A stretch of DNA of 64,000 bases from Nitrospirota bacterium (GTDB taxonomy: Bacteria; Nitrospirota; Nitrospiria; Nitrospirales; NS-4). Below the pieces are notes generated by a model that saw nothing but the letters and a program-made list of their open reading frames with translations, had not been told where the DNA came from and made no database searches. Position numbers and translations under genes: made by a program. Shown here piece by piece: positions 34,238-43,669 of this stretch. How positions within the stretch are numbered: the first letter of the stretch is position 1; the number at the start of each line of letters is the position of its first letter. The DNA lies in assembly GCA_005877815.1 (NCBI GenBank), contig VBOG01000107.1, positions 1 through 64,000 on the forward strand. The letters are read 5' to 3'.

Positions 34238-35124
34238 GGCGTTGGTCGCTTATTTGTCGGCGAAAGCTCGGCGTCAGGACGCATAGTGGCGGCTTTGAGG
34301 GAGCGGGTGAAGGAACCGAGGCGGTCGGCGACGGAGGGGGAGCCTTCGGCGATGATCTTGACCAGGGCGCTGCCAACGATCACGCCGTCGGCCATAGGCG
34401 CGATCTCCCGTACGTCGTCAGCCGTCGCAATGCCGAATCCCACTGCCACCGGAGTCTTCGCGTAGCGGCGAATTTCCTTCACCTTGCTCGCGACATCCGC
34501 CCTGTCCTTCAACATCGCGCCCGTGATCCCCGTCATCGACACATAATAGATAAAGCCGTTGGAGAGGCGCGCCACCGAGGCCTGCCGCCTCGCGGTGCTG
34601 GTCGGCGCCAACAGAAAGATCAGATCGAGGCCCGATCTCCTCGCCAGGGGCTGCAAGGTCGTCGCTTCCTCCGGCGGAAGGTCCGGCACGATGATGCCAT
34701 CCACACCCGACTCGGCGGCGTCCCGGCAAAAGGCCGCTTCTCCGTATTTCAGGATTGTGTTGTAGTACGTCATCAGCACAAGGGGCACCTGCGTCTTCGT
34801 TCGAAGGGAATGGACCGCGGCGACGATTTTCCTCAACGTCGTCCCTGAGCGAAGCGCCCGATCGGCCGCCTGCTGGATAACGGGTCCGTCGGCGATAGGG
34901 TCCGAGAAGGGCACGCCGAGCTCGATGATATCCGCTCCGGCCTCGGCCATCCGCAAGACGTAGGTTTCGGTCTCGTCGAGTGACGGGTCGCCGGCCATGA
35001 TGTACGCGATCAATGCCTTCTGGCGTTGCTCGGCCAGACGATGAAATGTCGAGGCGATACGAGACGTCTGTGCGGAGATCCGGCCAGGCGCCGGCGGGAG
35101 AGAGGTGCCGCCCTGCACCATCAA
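34234..35124 (-). CDS. trpA: Tryptophan synthase alpha chain
   Basis: This chain cleaves indole-3-glycerol phosphate to indole, which passes to TrpB. Catalytic Glu lies in [11 protein letters not shown] and the catalytic Asp in [11 protein letters not shown]. The phosphate loop G-F-G-I-A and the V-G-S-A-L-V end block are present. The 296 residues include about 25 extra at the N-terminus. The ATG at 35124 overlaps the trpB stop (ATGA), and the 3' end overlaps the PLD-like gene by 4 bp. Confidence 0.94.
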   Translation of the reverse strand: MMVQGGTSLPPAPGRISAQTSRIASTFHRLAEQRQKALIAYIMAGDPSLDETETYVLRMAEAGADIIELGVPFSDPIADGPVIQQAADRALRSGTTLRKIVAAVHSLRTKTQVPLVLMTYYNTILKYGEAAFCRDAAESGVDGIIVPDLPPEEATTLQPLARRSGLDLIFLLAPTSTARRQASVARLSNGFIYYVSMTGITGAMLKDRADVASKVKEIRRYAKTPVAVGFGIATADDVREIAPMADGVIVGSALVKIIAEGSPSVADRLGSFTRSLKAATMRPDAELSPTNKRPTP

Positions 35125-36320
35125 ATGGTGACGCCCTTCATGCGTGCGATCTGATGCACGTCCTTATCGCCCCTTCCGGAGAGATTGACCAGAACGGCCT
35201 GACTGCGTGTGAGCGTGGGGGCGAACTTCACGACATGGGCAACGGCATGGGCAGATTCGAGGGCCGGCATGATGCCTTCCGTTTGCGCCAGGAGATCGAA
35301 CGCCGCGATCGCCTCATCGTCGGTGACGGAGGTATACGCAATGCGTCCACGCTCTTGATAGAGCGCATGCTCCGGTCCGACGGCCGCGTAGTCGAGTCCG
35401 GCCGACACGGAATGCGTCAACTGGATCTGACCATCGCCGTCCTGCAGGAGATAGGTCATGGTGCCCTGCAGCACCCCTACAGAACCCGACGCGAACCTCG
35501 CGGCATGCTTGCCGCTGGAGAGGCCGAGCCCGCCGGCTTCCACGCCGACCATCTTCACACGGCGGTCCTTGAGAAAGGCCGTGAATAACCCGATCGCATT
35601 GCTGCCGCCGCCGACACAGGCGACCAAATAGTCCGGTAGTTTGCCATGCGCCCGCACGATTTGCTTCCGCGCTTCCCGACCGATCACGGCTTGAAAATCC
35701 CGGACCATCATGGGATAGGGATGTGCCCCCAGTACGGACCCCAGAATGTAATGCGTCGTGCGCACATTGGTCGTCCAATCCCGCATCGCTTCGCTGATGG
35801 CATCCTTGAGCGTGCGGCTCCCCGCATTAACGCCGGTGACGGTCGTCCCCAGCAGCCGCATGCGAAAGACATTCAACGCCTGGCGTTCCATGTCCTCCGT
35901 GCCCATGTACACTTCGCACTGCAGCCCGAACATTGCCGCCACAGTCGCGACCGCCACACCATGCTGGCCGGCCCCTGTCTCAGCGATCACCCGCGGTTTC
36001 TTCATCCGGCGCGCCAAGAGAACTTGGCCCATCGTGTTATTGATTTTGTGCGCACCCGTGTGACAGAGATCTTCGCGCTTTAAATAGATTGTTGCACCGC
36101 CAAGCTTTTTCGTGAGGCGCTCGGCGTAGTAAAGCGGAGTCGGCCGGCCGACATATTCTCGGAGATAATAATCGAGTTCGTGGCGAAACTTGGGGTCGCG
36201 GCGGGCCTTCTGGTAGACGGCGGTGAGTTCATCCAACGCCGGGATCAAGGTCTCAGGGACATACCGCCCCCCGAAGGGTCCAAACCGGCCGCGCTTGTCA
36301 GGAATCGCAGTCATCGTCAC
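35121..36320 (-). CDS. trpB: Tryptophan synthase beta chain
   Basis: This PLP enzyme joins indole and serine. The PLP lysine is in [15 protein letters not shown], and the phosphate-binding G-G-G-S-N-A-I-G is in the C-terminal half. The 399-residue length is standard. The start is GTG at 36320 or ATG at 36314; neither has a clear ribosome site. Together with trpF upstream and trpA downstream it forms a partial trp operon; trpE, trpD and trpC are not in the window. Confidence 0.95.
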   Translation of the reverse strand: MTMTAIPDKRGRFGPFGGRYVPETLIPALDELTAVYQKARRDPKFRHELDYYLREYVGRPTPLYYAERLTKKLGGATIYLKREDLCHTGAHKINNTMGQVLLARRMKKPRVIAETGAGQHGVAVATVAAMFGLQCEVYMGTEDMERQALNVFRMRLLGTTVTGVNAGSRTLKDAISEAMRDWTTNVRTTHYILGSVLGAHPYPMMVRDFQAVIGREARKQIVRAHGKLPDYLVACVGGGSNAIGLFTAFLKDRRVKMVGVEAGGLGLSSGKHAARFASGSVGVLQGTMTYLLQDGDGQIQLTHSVSAGLDYAAVGPEHALYQERGRIAYTSVTDDEAIAAFDLLAQTEGIMPALESAHAVAHVVKFAPTLTRSQAVLVNLSGRGDKDVHQIARMKGVTI

Positions 36321-36353
36321 AGTATAAGTGATGGTCGATGGCCATTCAACCGC

Positions 36354-36971
36354 CTACCAGATGGAGCTTTTTGCGTTCGCCACGAACGTCCGCAGCTTTG
36401 CGTGATCCTTTTTCCCTGGAAATGCTTCGACCCCACTGGTGACATCGACGCCATACGGGCGGGCTCTTCGAATGGCCTCCTCAACATTGTCGGGCGTGAG
36501 GCCACCGGCCAGCACAATGGGTCCCAATTGCGCCGCATCGGCCGCCAGGTCCCAGTCGATCGCCATCCCGGTTCCTCCCGGAATCCCCTGGACGTACGCA
36601 TCGAGCAAGTAACCGGCCACTTGATACCGAGACATCAGCTCGAAATCACGGCGATCCCTGACGCGGACAGCCTTCACGACCGCCCTCTTGAGATCTTTGC
36701 AATACTCGGGTGATTCGCTCCCATGCAATTGGGCCAGCAGGAGTCCGCACTCATCCATCCTCTCTCGGACGACCTGCAAATCCTCGTCGACGAAGACCCC
36801 CACTGGCGTCACAAAGGGCGGGAGTCGGGCGATAATGTCGGCAGCCGTCTTGGCGCTGATCGCGCGAGGGCTTTTTGCATACAACACAAACCCGACTGCA
36901 TCGGCGCCAGCTTGCACCGCCGCCATCGTGTCATCCAGATTCGTGTTGCCGCAGATCTTCACTTTCACCAT
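36354..36971 (-). CDS. trpF: Phosphoribosylanthranilate isomerase
   Basis: This enzyme catalyses the Amadori rearrangement in tryptophan synthesis. The TIM barrel shows the catalytic Cys in V-K-I-C-G-N-T, Q-L-H-G-S-E, the Asp in Y-L-L-D-A-Y-V, and the phosphate-binding L-A-G-G-L-T-P-D-N-V. The family begins right before V-K-I-C-G, so the ATG at 36971 is chosen (205 residues). A longer frame to 37049 adds 26 residues of no family match and approaches the divergent lpxD start. It heads the trpF-trpB-trpA set. Confidence 0.9.
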   Translation of the reverse strand: MVKVKICGNTNLDDTMAAVQAGADAVGFVLYAKSPRAISAKTAADIIARLPPFVTPVGVFVDEDLQVVRERMDECGLLLAQLHGSESPEYCKDLKRAVVKAVRVRDRRDFELMSRYQVAGYLLDAYVQGIPGGTGMAIDWDLAADAAQLGPIVLAGGLTPDNVEEAIRRARPYGVDVTSGVEAFPGKKDHAKLRTFVANAKSSIW

Positions 36972-37078
36972 AATCCGCGGATTGTACGGGGACGCGCGGA
37001 TCAGTTGCAAACCATGAACGGCAAACGGTTCATCTGCCTTGACGCTCATCGTTGAAATTCACTATGCTGCCGTGACTC

Positions 37079-38233
37079 ATGACTGATTCGCCACTCACGA
37101 CCGGTCGGATCGCGGCGGTTCTCCATGCCCGCGTGGTCGGCTCGTCAGACCTCCCGATCACGGGGGTCGCCGCGCTCGATGAGGCGGGAGAAAGCGATCT
37201 CTCCTTTGTGGCCGCACATGTCACCGTCACAGCTGCACGGTCATCACGCGCCGGCGCCCTGCTCGTCAACCGTCATCTGGACGAACTTTCCTGCGCCCAG
37301 ATCATCGTCCCCCATCCGGCGCTTGCCATGGCGCAGGTTGTGGAAGCGTTGTTTCTAAAACAACGTCCCGCCTTTGGCATCAGTAATCTGGCCTCTCGGG
37401 GGCAGCATGTGACGCTCGGTCGGGAGGTATCGATTTGGCCGTTTGTCACCCTGGACGACCATGTCTCGATCGGCCGCGGCACGACACTGTTTCCGGGCGT
37501 GTTCGTCGGGGCCGGCAGTACGATCGGCGAAGATTGCCTCATCTATCCCAATGTGACGGTTCGGGAAGGCATCACCATCGGCAATCGGGTCATTATTCAT
37601 GCGGGGACCGTTATCGGAAGCGATGGGTTCGGCTATCTACAGGAAGCTGGACGACACCGAAAGATCCCGCAGGTCGGCACTGTCATCATCGAGGACGACG
37701 TGGAACTCGGTGCAAACGTCGCGGTGGACCGCGCCACGTTCGGTAAAACCGTCATCCGGCGCGGCACCAAAATCGATAATCTGGTGCAGATCGCGCATAA
37801 CGTCGAGATTGGCGAAGATAACATTCTCGTCTCGCAGGTCGGGATCGCCGGGAGTAGCAAAACCGGCCACCATGTGATGGTCGGCGGGCAGGCAGGCATT
37901 GCGGATCATGTCTCGGTGGGAGACCTCGCGATGGTGGCCGCCCGCGCCGGTCTCAACCGGGATGTGGCCGCCAAGGAGATCGTGTCGGGGGCGCCGGCCC
38001 TTCCCCACAGAACCTGGCTGAAAGCGATGGCCGTGGTCGCCAAACTGCCGGAATTGCGTGAGCAGGTGCGGGCACTGGAGTTGCGGATGACCACCCTTGA
38101 ACGAAAACCGACGTCCTCCACAAGATCGGCAAAGACTGAGCCCAGACACGCCGAGAGGGCTTCTCGAGCGCGTCGCTCAAGCAAGCCCTCCCCGCGTGTA
38201 CGCGCGAAACGAACACCTAAGCGAAGGCGTTAG
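37079..38233 (+). CDS. lpxD: UDP-3-O-acylglucosamine N-acyltransferase
   Basis: LpxD adds the second acyl chain in lipid A synthesis. The protein has an N-terminal uridine-binding domain and a long left-handed beta helix of hexapeptide repeats (residues ~105-310). The catalytic His is likely in I-A-H-N-V-E-I-G-E-D. LpxD is normally about 340 residues; here a strongly basic tail of roughly 45 residues (many Arg, Lys, Ser, Pro) follows the C-terminal helix. Presence of lpxD implies a lipopolysaccharide outer membrane. It is divergent from trpF. Confidence 0.93.
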   Translation: MTDSPLTTGRIAAVLHARVVGSSDLPITGVAALDEAGESDLSFVAAHVTVTAARSSRAGALLVNRHLDELSCAQIIVPHPALAMAQVVEALFLKQRPAFGISNLASRGQHVTLGREVSIWPFVTLDDHVSIGRGTTLFPGVFVGAGSTIGEDCLIYPNVTVREGITIGNRVIIHAGTVIGSDGFGYLQEAGRHRKIPQVGTVIIEDDVELGANVAVDRATFGKTVIRRGTKIDNLVQIAHNVEIGEDNILVSQVGIAGSSKTGHHVMVGGQAGIADHVSVGDLAMVAARAGLNRDVAAKEIVSGAPALPHRTWLKAMAVVAKLPELREQVRALELRMTTLERKPTSSTRSAKTEPRHAERASRARRSSKPSPRVRAKRTPKRRR

Positions 38234-38240
38234 CCTTCGC
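38221..38240. terminator. Hairpin between convergent lpxD and the DUF3365 gene
   Basis: 8-bp perfect arms (38221-38228 and 38233-38240) with a GTTA loop that includes the lpxD stop codon. On the minus strand a T-rich stretch follows. It probably ends transcription of the cytochrome gene and perhaps lpxD. Confidence 0.5.
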
Positions 38241-38251
38241 CGGATCTCATA

Positions 38252-39001
38252 TTACTTCACCGCCAACTTCACACTGATGGCACCGCCGAGATCGCCCTCC
38301 TTGCCCCCGTCTTTGAGGTATCCAGAGATATCTTTTTCGTTCTTGGGTTCCCCATGGCATCCAAGGCAGCCTTTGCCGTAAAACAGCGGGAGGACGACGC
38401 GCACCGTCTTGCCGCCGTCCGCAGCGGCGCTGATCACTTTCTCACCGACCCGCGGATAAGCTGGATCCGCAAATTTTGCGAGCGTCGCCGCTTCAAATTC
38501 ATCGGGCACGTTCTTCTGATTGCGAACCAGTTTGACCGGCGCGGTCTGCTTCATATACGCCCCGGACTCCGCGGTGAAAAGGGCGGCCGCTTGCGTCCCC
38601 CAGGTCGCCGGAATGAAATTCTTGAACCCCATCCCCTGCTTGTTGATGATCGGCTGATAGTTGCGTGTGACCGTCTTGCCGGCCTCCATCAGCATAGGCA
38701 GGAGTACCTTCGCCTGCGCCGGAACCTTTTCGTTCTTGATATTGGCCAGATCGACGCCGGTCCTTGCCTTGAACTTCTCGGACATTTGCTTTTCGAATAC
38801 TTCCACGGTGAATCCTTTGTTGCCTTGCTCAATGTCGTTGATCATGGCCTGGTTCACGCCGATTACTACTCGTCCCGAGTCCAACAGCACGGCCAGCAAT
38901 CGGCCGGTCTCAACCGTATCATCAGCGGACGCCAGCGCCGGGAACAGTCCACAACTGGTCAGAACCACCAGGGTCAAAATCACCACTCCGCGTGTGTTCA
39001 T
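38252..39001 (-). CDS. Exported monoheme DUF3365-type cytochrome
   Basis: A signal peptide (core V-I-L-T-L-V-V-L-T-S-C-G-L-F, cleavage near A-L-A-S-A) is followed by a DUF3365/Tll0287-like domain. One heme c site, C-L-G-C-H, lies near the C-terminus (K-G-C-L-G-C-H-G-E-P). Such proteins are periplasmic sensors or electron carriers and often sense redox or NO. The start at 39001 is taken because AAGGAG lies six bases upstream; a longer frame adds 17 residues. It sits alone behind thiE. Confidence 0.85.
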   Translation of the reverse strand: MNTRGVVILTLVVLTSCGLFPALASADDTVETGRLLAVLLDSGRVVIGVNQAMINDIEQGNKGFTVEVFEKQMSEKFKARTGVDLANIKNEKVPAQAKVLLPMLMEAGKTVTRNYQPIINKQGMGFKNFIPATWGTQAAALFTAESGAYMKQTAPVKLVRNQKNVPDEFEAATLAKFADPAYPRVGEKVISAAADGGKTVRVVLPLFYGKGCLGCHGEPKNEKDISGYLKDGGKEGDLGGAISVKLAVK

Positions 39002-39125
39002 AGACATCTCCTTGTGAGTTAGCTTTCCAGACTGACGCGCCAGCAAGGGCATAGGGTATCACCAGGCCGATCAGGTCGATGAAGAGTACCAGAGAATGCT
39101 CTTACGAGCAAGCACCACGTGCGGC

Positions 39126-39794
39126 TCATCGCATTCCTCTGATCGCGGCGAGAGTATCGGCAATGGCCACCGCGGGATCTGGAGCTGATAGAATTGCAGA
39201 AATCATCGCCGGAGTGTTCGAGCCTGCCTCAACGACGTCCGCGACGTTCCCCGGTCCGATGCCTCCGATAGCAACGATGGGAATCTGCACATGGCGCCGC
39301 ACGGCCCTCAATCCTTCGAGTCCGACAATGGGTTCCCGCTCGCCCTTCGACACCGTGGGGAAGATCGGTCCGAAGCCGATATAATCAGCGCCTCCTCGCT
39401 CAGCATCGAGGGCTTGAGTCAGGGTGTGAGTCGAAATCCCGATCAGTGCCTCATGGCCGAGAATTTGCCGGGCGTCTGGTAAGAGAAGATCGTCTTGTCC
39501 GAGATGCACACCGTCGGCACCGACGGCCAGGGCCACGTCGCACCGGTCATTCACGATGAACCGTCCTCCATGCCCCTGCACGAGCGGACAGAGTCGTGCG
39601 GCGAGGTCGTAGAGCTGGCGGGTGCCCACGGCTTTCATCCGTAATTGAAATGCGCGCACGCCAGCCGCTAATGCGATTTCGACCAGTTCCACGAGCGATC
39701 GTCTGCCTGCTGCGGAGGGGTCAAGAATGAGATACAACCCGTACGGCAAGGGAGGACACCGTGAAGCGGGAAAATGCGGAGAATTCTTCGTCAC
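39126..39794 (-). CDS. thiE: Thiamine-phosphate synthase
   Basis: This enzyme joins HMP-PP and thiazole phosphate to make thiamine phosphate. The barrel shows the family blocks F-Q-L-R-M-K, F-I-V-N-D-R-C-D-V-A-L, D-G-V-H-L-G-Q-D-D, G-I-S-T-H-T, D-Y-I-G-F-G-P-I-F-P-T and A-I-G-G-I. The longest frame opens at 39890 inside accC, but those residues are a shadow of accC, so the GTG at 39794 (20 bp past the accC stop) is preferred. It is the last gene of the accB-accC-thiE run. No TPP riboswitch is visible. Confidence 0.88.
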   Translation of the reverse strand: MTKNSPHFPASRCPPLPYGLYLILDPSAAGRRSLVELVEIALAAGVRAFQLRMKAVGTRQLYDLAARLCPLVQGHGGRFIVNDRCDVALAVGADGVHLGQDDLLLPDARQILGHEALIGISTHTLTQALDAERGGADYIGFGPIFPTVSKGEREPIVGLEGLRAVRRHVQIPIVAIGGIGPGNVADVVEAGSNTPAMISAILSAPDPAVAIADTLAAIRGMR

Positions 39795-39813
39795 GGGCGG
39801 GCGCGGCCGTCTC

Positions 39814-41163
39814 TTACGCCGAATAGGCGGCAAAAAACCGTTCCAGGAAGGAAGTGGAAAAGCGGCCCTTCTGAAAGTCGGGATCATCAAAGATACGGCG
39901 ATGGAGCGGGAGTGTCGTTTTGATTCCTTCTACGACGCATTCATCAAGGGCTCGCCGCATGCGCGCGAGCGATTCTTCACGGTTGACCCCATGAACGATC
40001 AGCTTGGCAATCAGTGAGTCGTAATGGCAGGACACCTCCGACCCGGTCTCGATGGCCGTATCCACTCGCACCCCCGGGCCGCCGGGAGGATGAAAACGCG
40101 TAATGCGGCCGGGCGAAGGCGTGAACTTCTCAGGACACTCGGCATTGATACGGCATTCTATGCTATGGCCGTTGATCTTCACATCCTGCTGCTTCCACGG
40201 GAGGGACATCCCGGCGGCAATCTTGATCTGCTCTTTGACCAGATCAATGCCTGTAACTTCTTCCGTGATGGGGTGCTCGACCTGGATCCGCGTGTTCATC
40301 TCCATGAAATAGAACCGCCGATCCTTGTCGAGAAGAAACTCCACGGTCCCGGCATTCCGATAGTGGACGGCTTGGGCCACCTCGACGGCCACACGTCCGA
40401 GTTCGCGCCGGAGCCGGTCATCCACGGCCGGAGATGGAGTCTCTTCGATAAGCTTCTGATAGCGCCGCTGGATGGAACAATCCCGCTCGCCCAGCGAGAT
40501 GGTCCGGCCGCGCTCGTCCGCCAGAATTTGGACTTCGATATGCCGGGGCTCGAGGAAGAAACGCTCGACGTACAGCCCGGTGTCTCCGAAGGCTGAGGCC
40601 GCCTCAGCTTTGGCCGCCTGAAAGGCATGCGCCAGGTCCTCTTCCTTATTGACCACTCGCATGCCCCGGCCGCCGCCGCCGGCAGAGGCTTTGATGATCA
40701 CGGGATAGCCGATTTTGGCGGCCACGGCCGCCGCTTCGTGTTCACTGGCAATCTCCCCTTCGCTGCCGGGCAGGACTGGAAGTCCATGCCGAATCATCAG
40801 CTCACGGGCATTTGACTTGTCGCCCATCGTCGCGATGTTTTCGGAGGTGGGACCGATAAACTTGATGCCGATAGACTCACACACCTCCGCAAAGTGGGCG
40901 TTCTCCCCGAGAAAGCCGTAGCCGGGATGGATGGCATCACATGCGGTGATTTCCGCGGCACTGAGAATGTTCGGAATGTTCCGATAGCTGAGCGCGGGTT
41001 CGGCTGGCCCGATGCAGAGATGCTCGTCCGCCAGCCGGACATGATGGGCGTCGGCGTCGGCGTCGGAATGGACCGCCACGCTCCGCACGCCGAGCTCCTT
41101 GCAGGCCCGAATGATCCGGACCGCGATCTCCCCTCGGTTGGCGACCAAAATCTTCTTGAACAC
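39814..41163 (-). CDS. accC: Acetyl-CoA carboxylase, biotin carboxylase subunit
   Basis: This subunit carboxylates biotin on BCCP in the first step of fatty acid synthesis. The ATP-grasp motif [12 protein letters not shown], the catalytic [10 protein letters not shown] and the [11 protein letters not shown] block are present. The 449-residue length is standard. The start lies 1 bp after the accB stop. accA/accD are elsewhere. Confidence 0.95.
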   Translation of the reverse strand: MFKKILVANRGEIAVRIIRACKELGVRSVAVHSDADADAHHVRLADEHLCIGPAEPALSYRNIPNILSAAEITACDAIHPGYGFLGENAHFAEVCESIGIKFIGPTSENIATMGDKSNARELMIRHGLPVLPGSEGEIASEHEAAAVAAKIGYPVIIKASAGGGGRGMRVVNKEEDLAHAFQAAKAEAASAFGDTGLYVERFFLEPRHIEVQILADERGRTISLGERDCSIQRRYQKLIEETPSPAVDDRLRRELGRVAVEVAQAVHYRNAGTVEFLLDKDRRFYFMEMNTRIQVEHPITEEVTGIDLVKEQIKIAAGMSLPWKQQDVKINGHSIECRINAECPEKFTPSPGRITRFHPPGGPGVRVDTAIETGSEVSCHYDSLIAKLIVHGVNREESLARMRRALDECVVEGIKTTLPLHRRIFDDPDFQKGRFSTSFLERFFAAYSA

Positions 41164-41164
41164 G

Positions 41165-41704
41165 CTAGGCCTCCGGCCTCGCCCCGGGCTCGATCAGGAA
41201 CAGGGCCTCGCCGTACTCCACAGGCTTGGTATTTTCAACGAGAATCTTGACGACCCGCCCATCCACCTCCGACTCGATTTCATTCATCAGTTTCATGGCC
41301 TCGACGATGCAGAGCACCTGGCCCTTCCGCACGTAGGAGCCTTCCTCCACGTACACTTCGGTCTCGGGCGAGGCGGATCGATAAAAGACACCGACGATCG
41401 GAGAGGTGACGGTAATAAGGCCTTCCGTTTCCGCCAGGCTTGCCGGCGTTTCGACGGGACCGCTTTGGCGGAGAGCCTCGGAGACCGGCACGGTGATCTC
41501 ACGGCTTTGGCCGGCCACGACCGCCTCCTGGCGCCGCAAGCGAACGCGCAGCCCTCCCCGTTCCACTTCCAGATCCGCCACTCCCGCCGAGTGAAACACA
41601 TCCACCAGTTCCTGCAAGACCTTCGGATCGATCAGCGCATCGGGACGAGGCTTGGGCGCAGACTTCGCTATTTTTGAGATGGCTCTGGCGGCGCGCCGTT
41701 TCAT
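41165..41704 (-). CDS. accB: Biotin carboxyl carrier protein
   Basis: This is the carrier subunit of acetyl-CoA carboxylase. The biotinyl domain at the C-terminus has the [10 protein letters not shown] motif, whose Lys is biotinylated. An Ala/Pro-type linker joins it to an N-terminal helical domain. The protein starts with a basic, Ala/Arg/Lys-rich segment. Its ATG shares one base with the efp stop (TGATG). accC follows directly. Confidence 0.94.
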   Translation of the reverse strand: MKRRAARAISKIAKSAPKPRPDALIDPKVLQELVDVFHSAGVADLEVERGGLRVRLRRQEAVVAGQSREITVPVSEALRQSGPVETPASLAETEGLITVTSPIVGVFYRSASPETEVYVEEGSYVRKGQVLCIVEAMKLMNEIESEVDGRVVKILVENTKPVEYGEALFLIEPGARPEA

Positions 41705-42261
41705 CAGGCGCGTTCCACATACTCACGGGTCCGGGTGTCCACCTTGACCATCACACCCTCATCGAGATACAGCGGCACTTTGACGACGGCGCCGCTTTCC
41801 AGCGTGGCGGGCTTCGAGCCTCCCGACGCGGTATCCCCACGAACGCCCGGATCGGTCTTCACCACTTTTAGTTCGACGAAGACCGGAAGGTCCATCCCGA
41901 TGGGAACCGAATTATGGATCAAGAGCGTCACCGTCATATCTTCTTTCAGAAGATCCCAGCCGCCACCGAGGAGCCCCTTGTCAAAAGTCAGCTGTTCGTA
42001 ATTCGTGGTGTCCATGAACGTATATTGATCGCCCGCGGCGTAAAGGAACTTCATCTCCAGTTCCTCAAGATCGGGAGTGTCGAGTTTCTCGCCTGAACGA
42101 TAGGTCCGCTCGATCACATTCCCCGACCGGAGGCTCTTCAGCTTTGTCCTGACGAATGCGCCCCCTTTCCCGGGCTTCACATGTTGAAATTCAATAATCG
42201 TAAACGGCTCCCCTGCCAATTCCAACTTTGCCCCATTGCGAAACTCCGACGTCGTAATCAC
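41704..42261 (-). CDS. efp: Elongation factor P
   Basis: EF-P rescues ribosomes stalled at polyproline. It is a three-OB-fold protein of 185 residues. The tip lysine that may be modified is in H-V-K-P-G-K-G-G-A (Lys32). The GTG at 42261 is preferred over an earlier ATG because GGAGG lies six bases upstream. No modification gene (epmA/B, earP, ymfI) is in the window, so the modification type is open. It precedes accB and accC. Confidence 0.95.
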   Translation of the reverse strand: MITTSEFRNGAKLELAGEPFTIIEFQHVKPGKGGAFVRTKLKSLRSGNVIERTYRSGEKLDTPDLEELEMKFLYAAGDQYTFMDTTNYEQLTFDKGLLGGGWDLLKEDMTVTLLIHNSVPIGMDLPVFVELKVVKTDPGVRGDTASGGSKPATLESGAVVKVPLYLDEGVMVKVDTRTREYVERA

Positions 42262-42357
42262 TCCGATCCTCCTCCATATCACTCATGAACGACGGTCACC
42301 GAGTCACGCCGAACGCCGAACACGTCCGCAGATTGTTCAGGCGCGCCGGTCAAGACG

Positions 42358-42807
42358 TTACCGCTTGGCTGCCTGCTGCATTTTCACCTGCGAGACGGCA
42401 GCCCGTAAGCCCAACAGGTAACTGTCCGTCCCAAACCCCGAAATCTGTCCGACGGCAACGCCAGCAATATAGGACTGGTGCCTGAAATCCTCTCTCCGGT
42501 AAATATTCGACAGATGTACTTCCACGGCGGGAATGCCGACCGCCGCGATGGCGTCACGGATGGCAATACTGGTATGCGTAAACGCGCCGGGATTGATGAC
42601 CAAGGCATCAAAACGGCCCACGGCTTTCTGAATCGCGTCCACGAGTTCCCCTTCGGCATTCGACTGCCGAATGGTCACCGACACTCCCTCCGTACGCGCG
42701 AGCTTCTCAAGTTCCTCATTGATGGTTTCGAGGGTCACGGTCCCATACACGTCGGTTTCCCGCGTACCCAAAAGATTCAGATTGGGTCCGTGCAGCACCA
42801 GAATCAC
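42358..42807 (-). CDS. aroQ: 3-dehydroquinate dehydratase, type II
   Basis: This is a shikimate-pathway enzyme. Motifs are the N-terminal [15 protein letters not shown], the active-site [18 protein letters not shown], and [10 protein letters not shown]. The family begins just before V-L-H-G-P-N, so the GTG at 42807 (149 residues, AGAGGG upstream) is preferred to the frame start at 42888, which overlaps the TPR gene. Confidence 0.92.
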   Translation of the reverse strand: MILVLHGPNLNLLGTRETDVYGTVTLETINEELEKLARTEGVSVTIRQSNAEGELVDAIQKAVGRFDALVINPGAFTHTSIAIRDAIAAVGIPAVEVHLSNIYRREDFRHQSYIAGVAVGQISGFGTDSYLLGLRAAVSQVKMQQAAKR

Positions 42808-42851
42808 GGCGCCAGGCCCTCTTGCCGCAGTCTGTCCACGGTCCTGGCTGC

Positions 42852-43616
42852 TCACGACTGACGTCGGCTCCGGATGACCGCCAACCAACCCTCTAGGCGA
42901 CGCACTTGATTCTTCCGTCTCGCCTGGCCGGGCGTCTCGTGTGGAGGCTGTCCTTCGGCATCCGCGATCTCTCGGTGATCGTGGCCAAGAAGCTCTTGGA
43001 GTCGCAATTGGAAGCGTGGATCGTCGGGATCCTTATCCGCCAGCCGCCCGTAGACCGCGAGGGCCTTTTCGCGATGTCCCTGCGAGACATACAGCTCGGC
43101 GAGGGATACGCTGTCGATCTCCGCCTCTTCTTCGCGAAGAGACGACGTCCGAACCGTTTCTTCCATATCCGTTGGAGCGGGTTGAGACAGTGGCGCACGT
43201 GTCCGCACGGTCGCCGTCGGCAGCTCGGCAGCCGTAGTTGTAAGAGGTCCCATTTTTGTCTGTAAATCCGTCAAGAGGTTTCGCATTTCCTGATCTTTGG
43301 GGTTCGCCTTCAGAACGGCCAAACAACATTCGGCAGCAAGGGCAAATTGCCCAAGCCTGTGATAAATGATCGCAAGCTTGCGGCGGGCGCCAAAATTATC
43401 CGGCACGCTCTTGATTACTTGCTCCAGTTCGACCCGCGCGAGGGCGGCGTTTCCCGATATCCAATAGACGTCCCCGAGCAATACCCGTGCACTGATAAAG
43501 TTCGGGTACTGCTTCAAGCCTTCCTGGAGTGTGTTGATGGCGTCGCCAAATTTTCCGGCGTCGGAAAGATCCTTTGCGGTATTCATAAACGCCCGAGACA
43601 CTGACTCATTCGCCAT
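42852..43616 (-). CDS. TPR-repeat protein
   Basis: The 254-residue cytoplasmic protein has about three tetratricopeptide repeats in its first half ([18 protein letters not shown], then [10 protein letters not shown] and [16 protein letters not shown]). A Thr/Pro/Glu-rich linker follows, then another TPR ([13 protein letters not shown]). It ends in a basic segment. TPRs mediate protein contacts; the partner is unknown. It sits between coaBC and aroQ. Confidence 0.85.
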   Translation of the reverse strand: MANESVSRAFMNTAKDLSDAGKFGDAINTLQEGLKQYPNFISARVLLGDVYWISGNAALARVELEQVIKSVPDNFGARRKLAIIYHRLGQFALAAECCLAVLKANPKDQEMRNLLTDLQTKMGPLTTTAAELPTATVRTRAPLSQPAPTDMEETVRTSSLREEEAEIDSVSLAELYVSQGHREKALAVYGRLADKDPDDPRFQLRLQELLGHDHREIADAEGQPPHETPGQARRKNQVRRLEGWLAVIRSRRQS

Positions 43617-43669
43617 GGTCTATTACCTCCAAGGAGCCTGGGAATTCCCGCATAAACCGCCGAGGAGAG

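Noticed and set aside
39064-39125. Possible TPP riboswitch or terminator near thiE
   Set aside because: No THI-box-like conserved bases, no T-tract, and it lies downstream of thiE.
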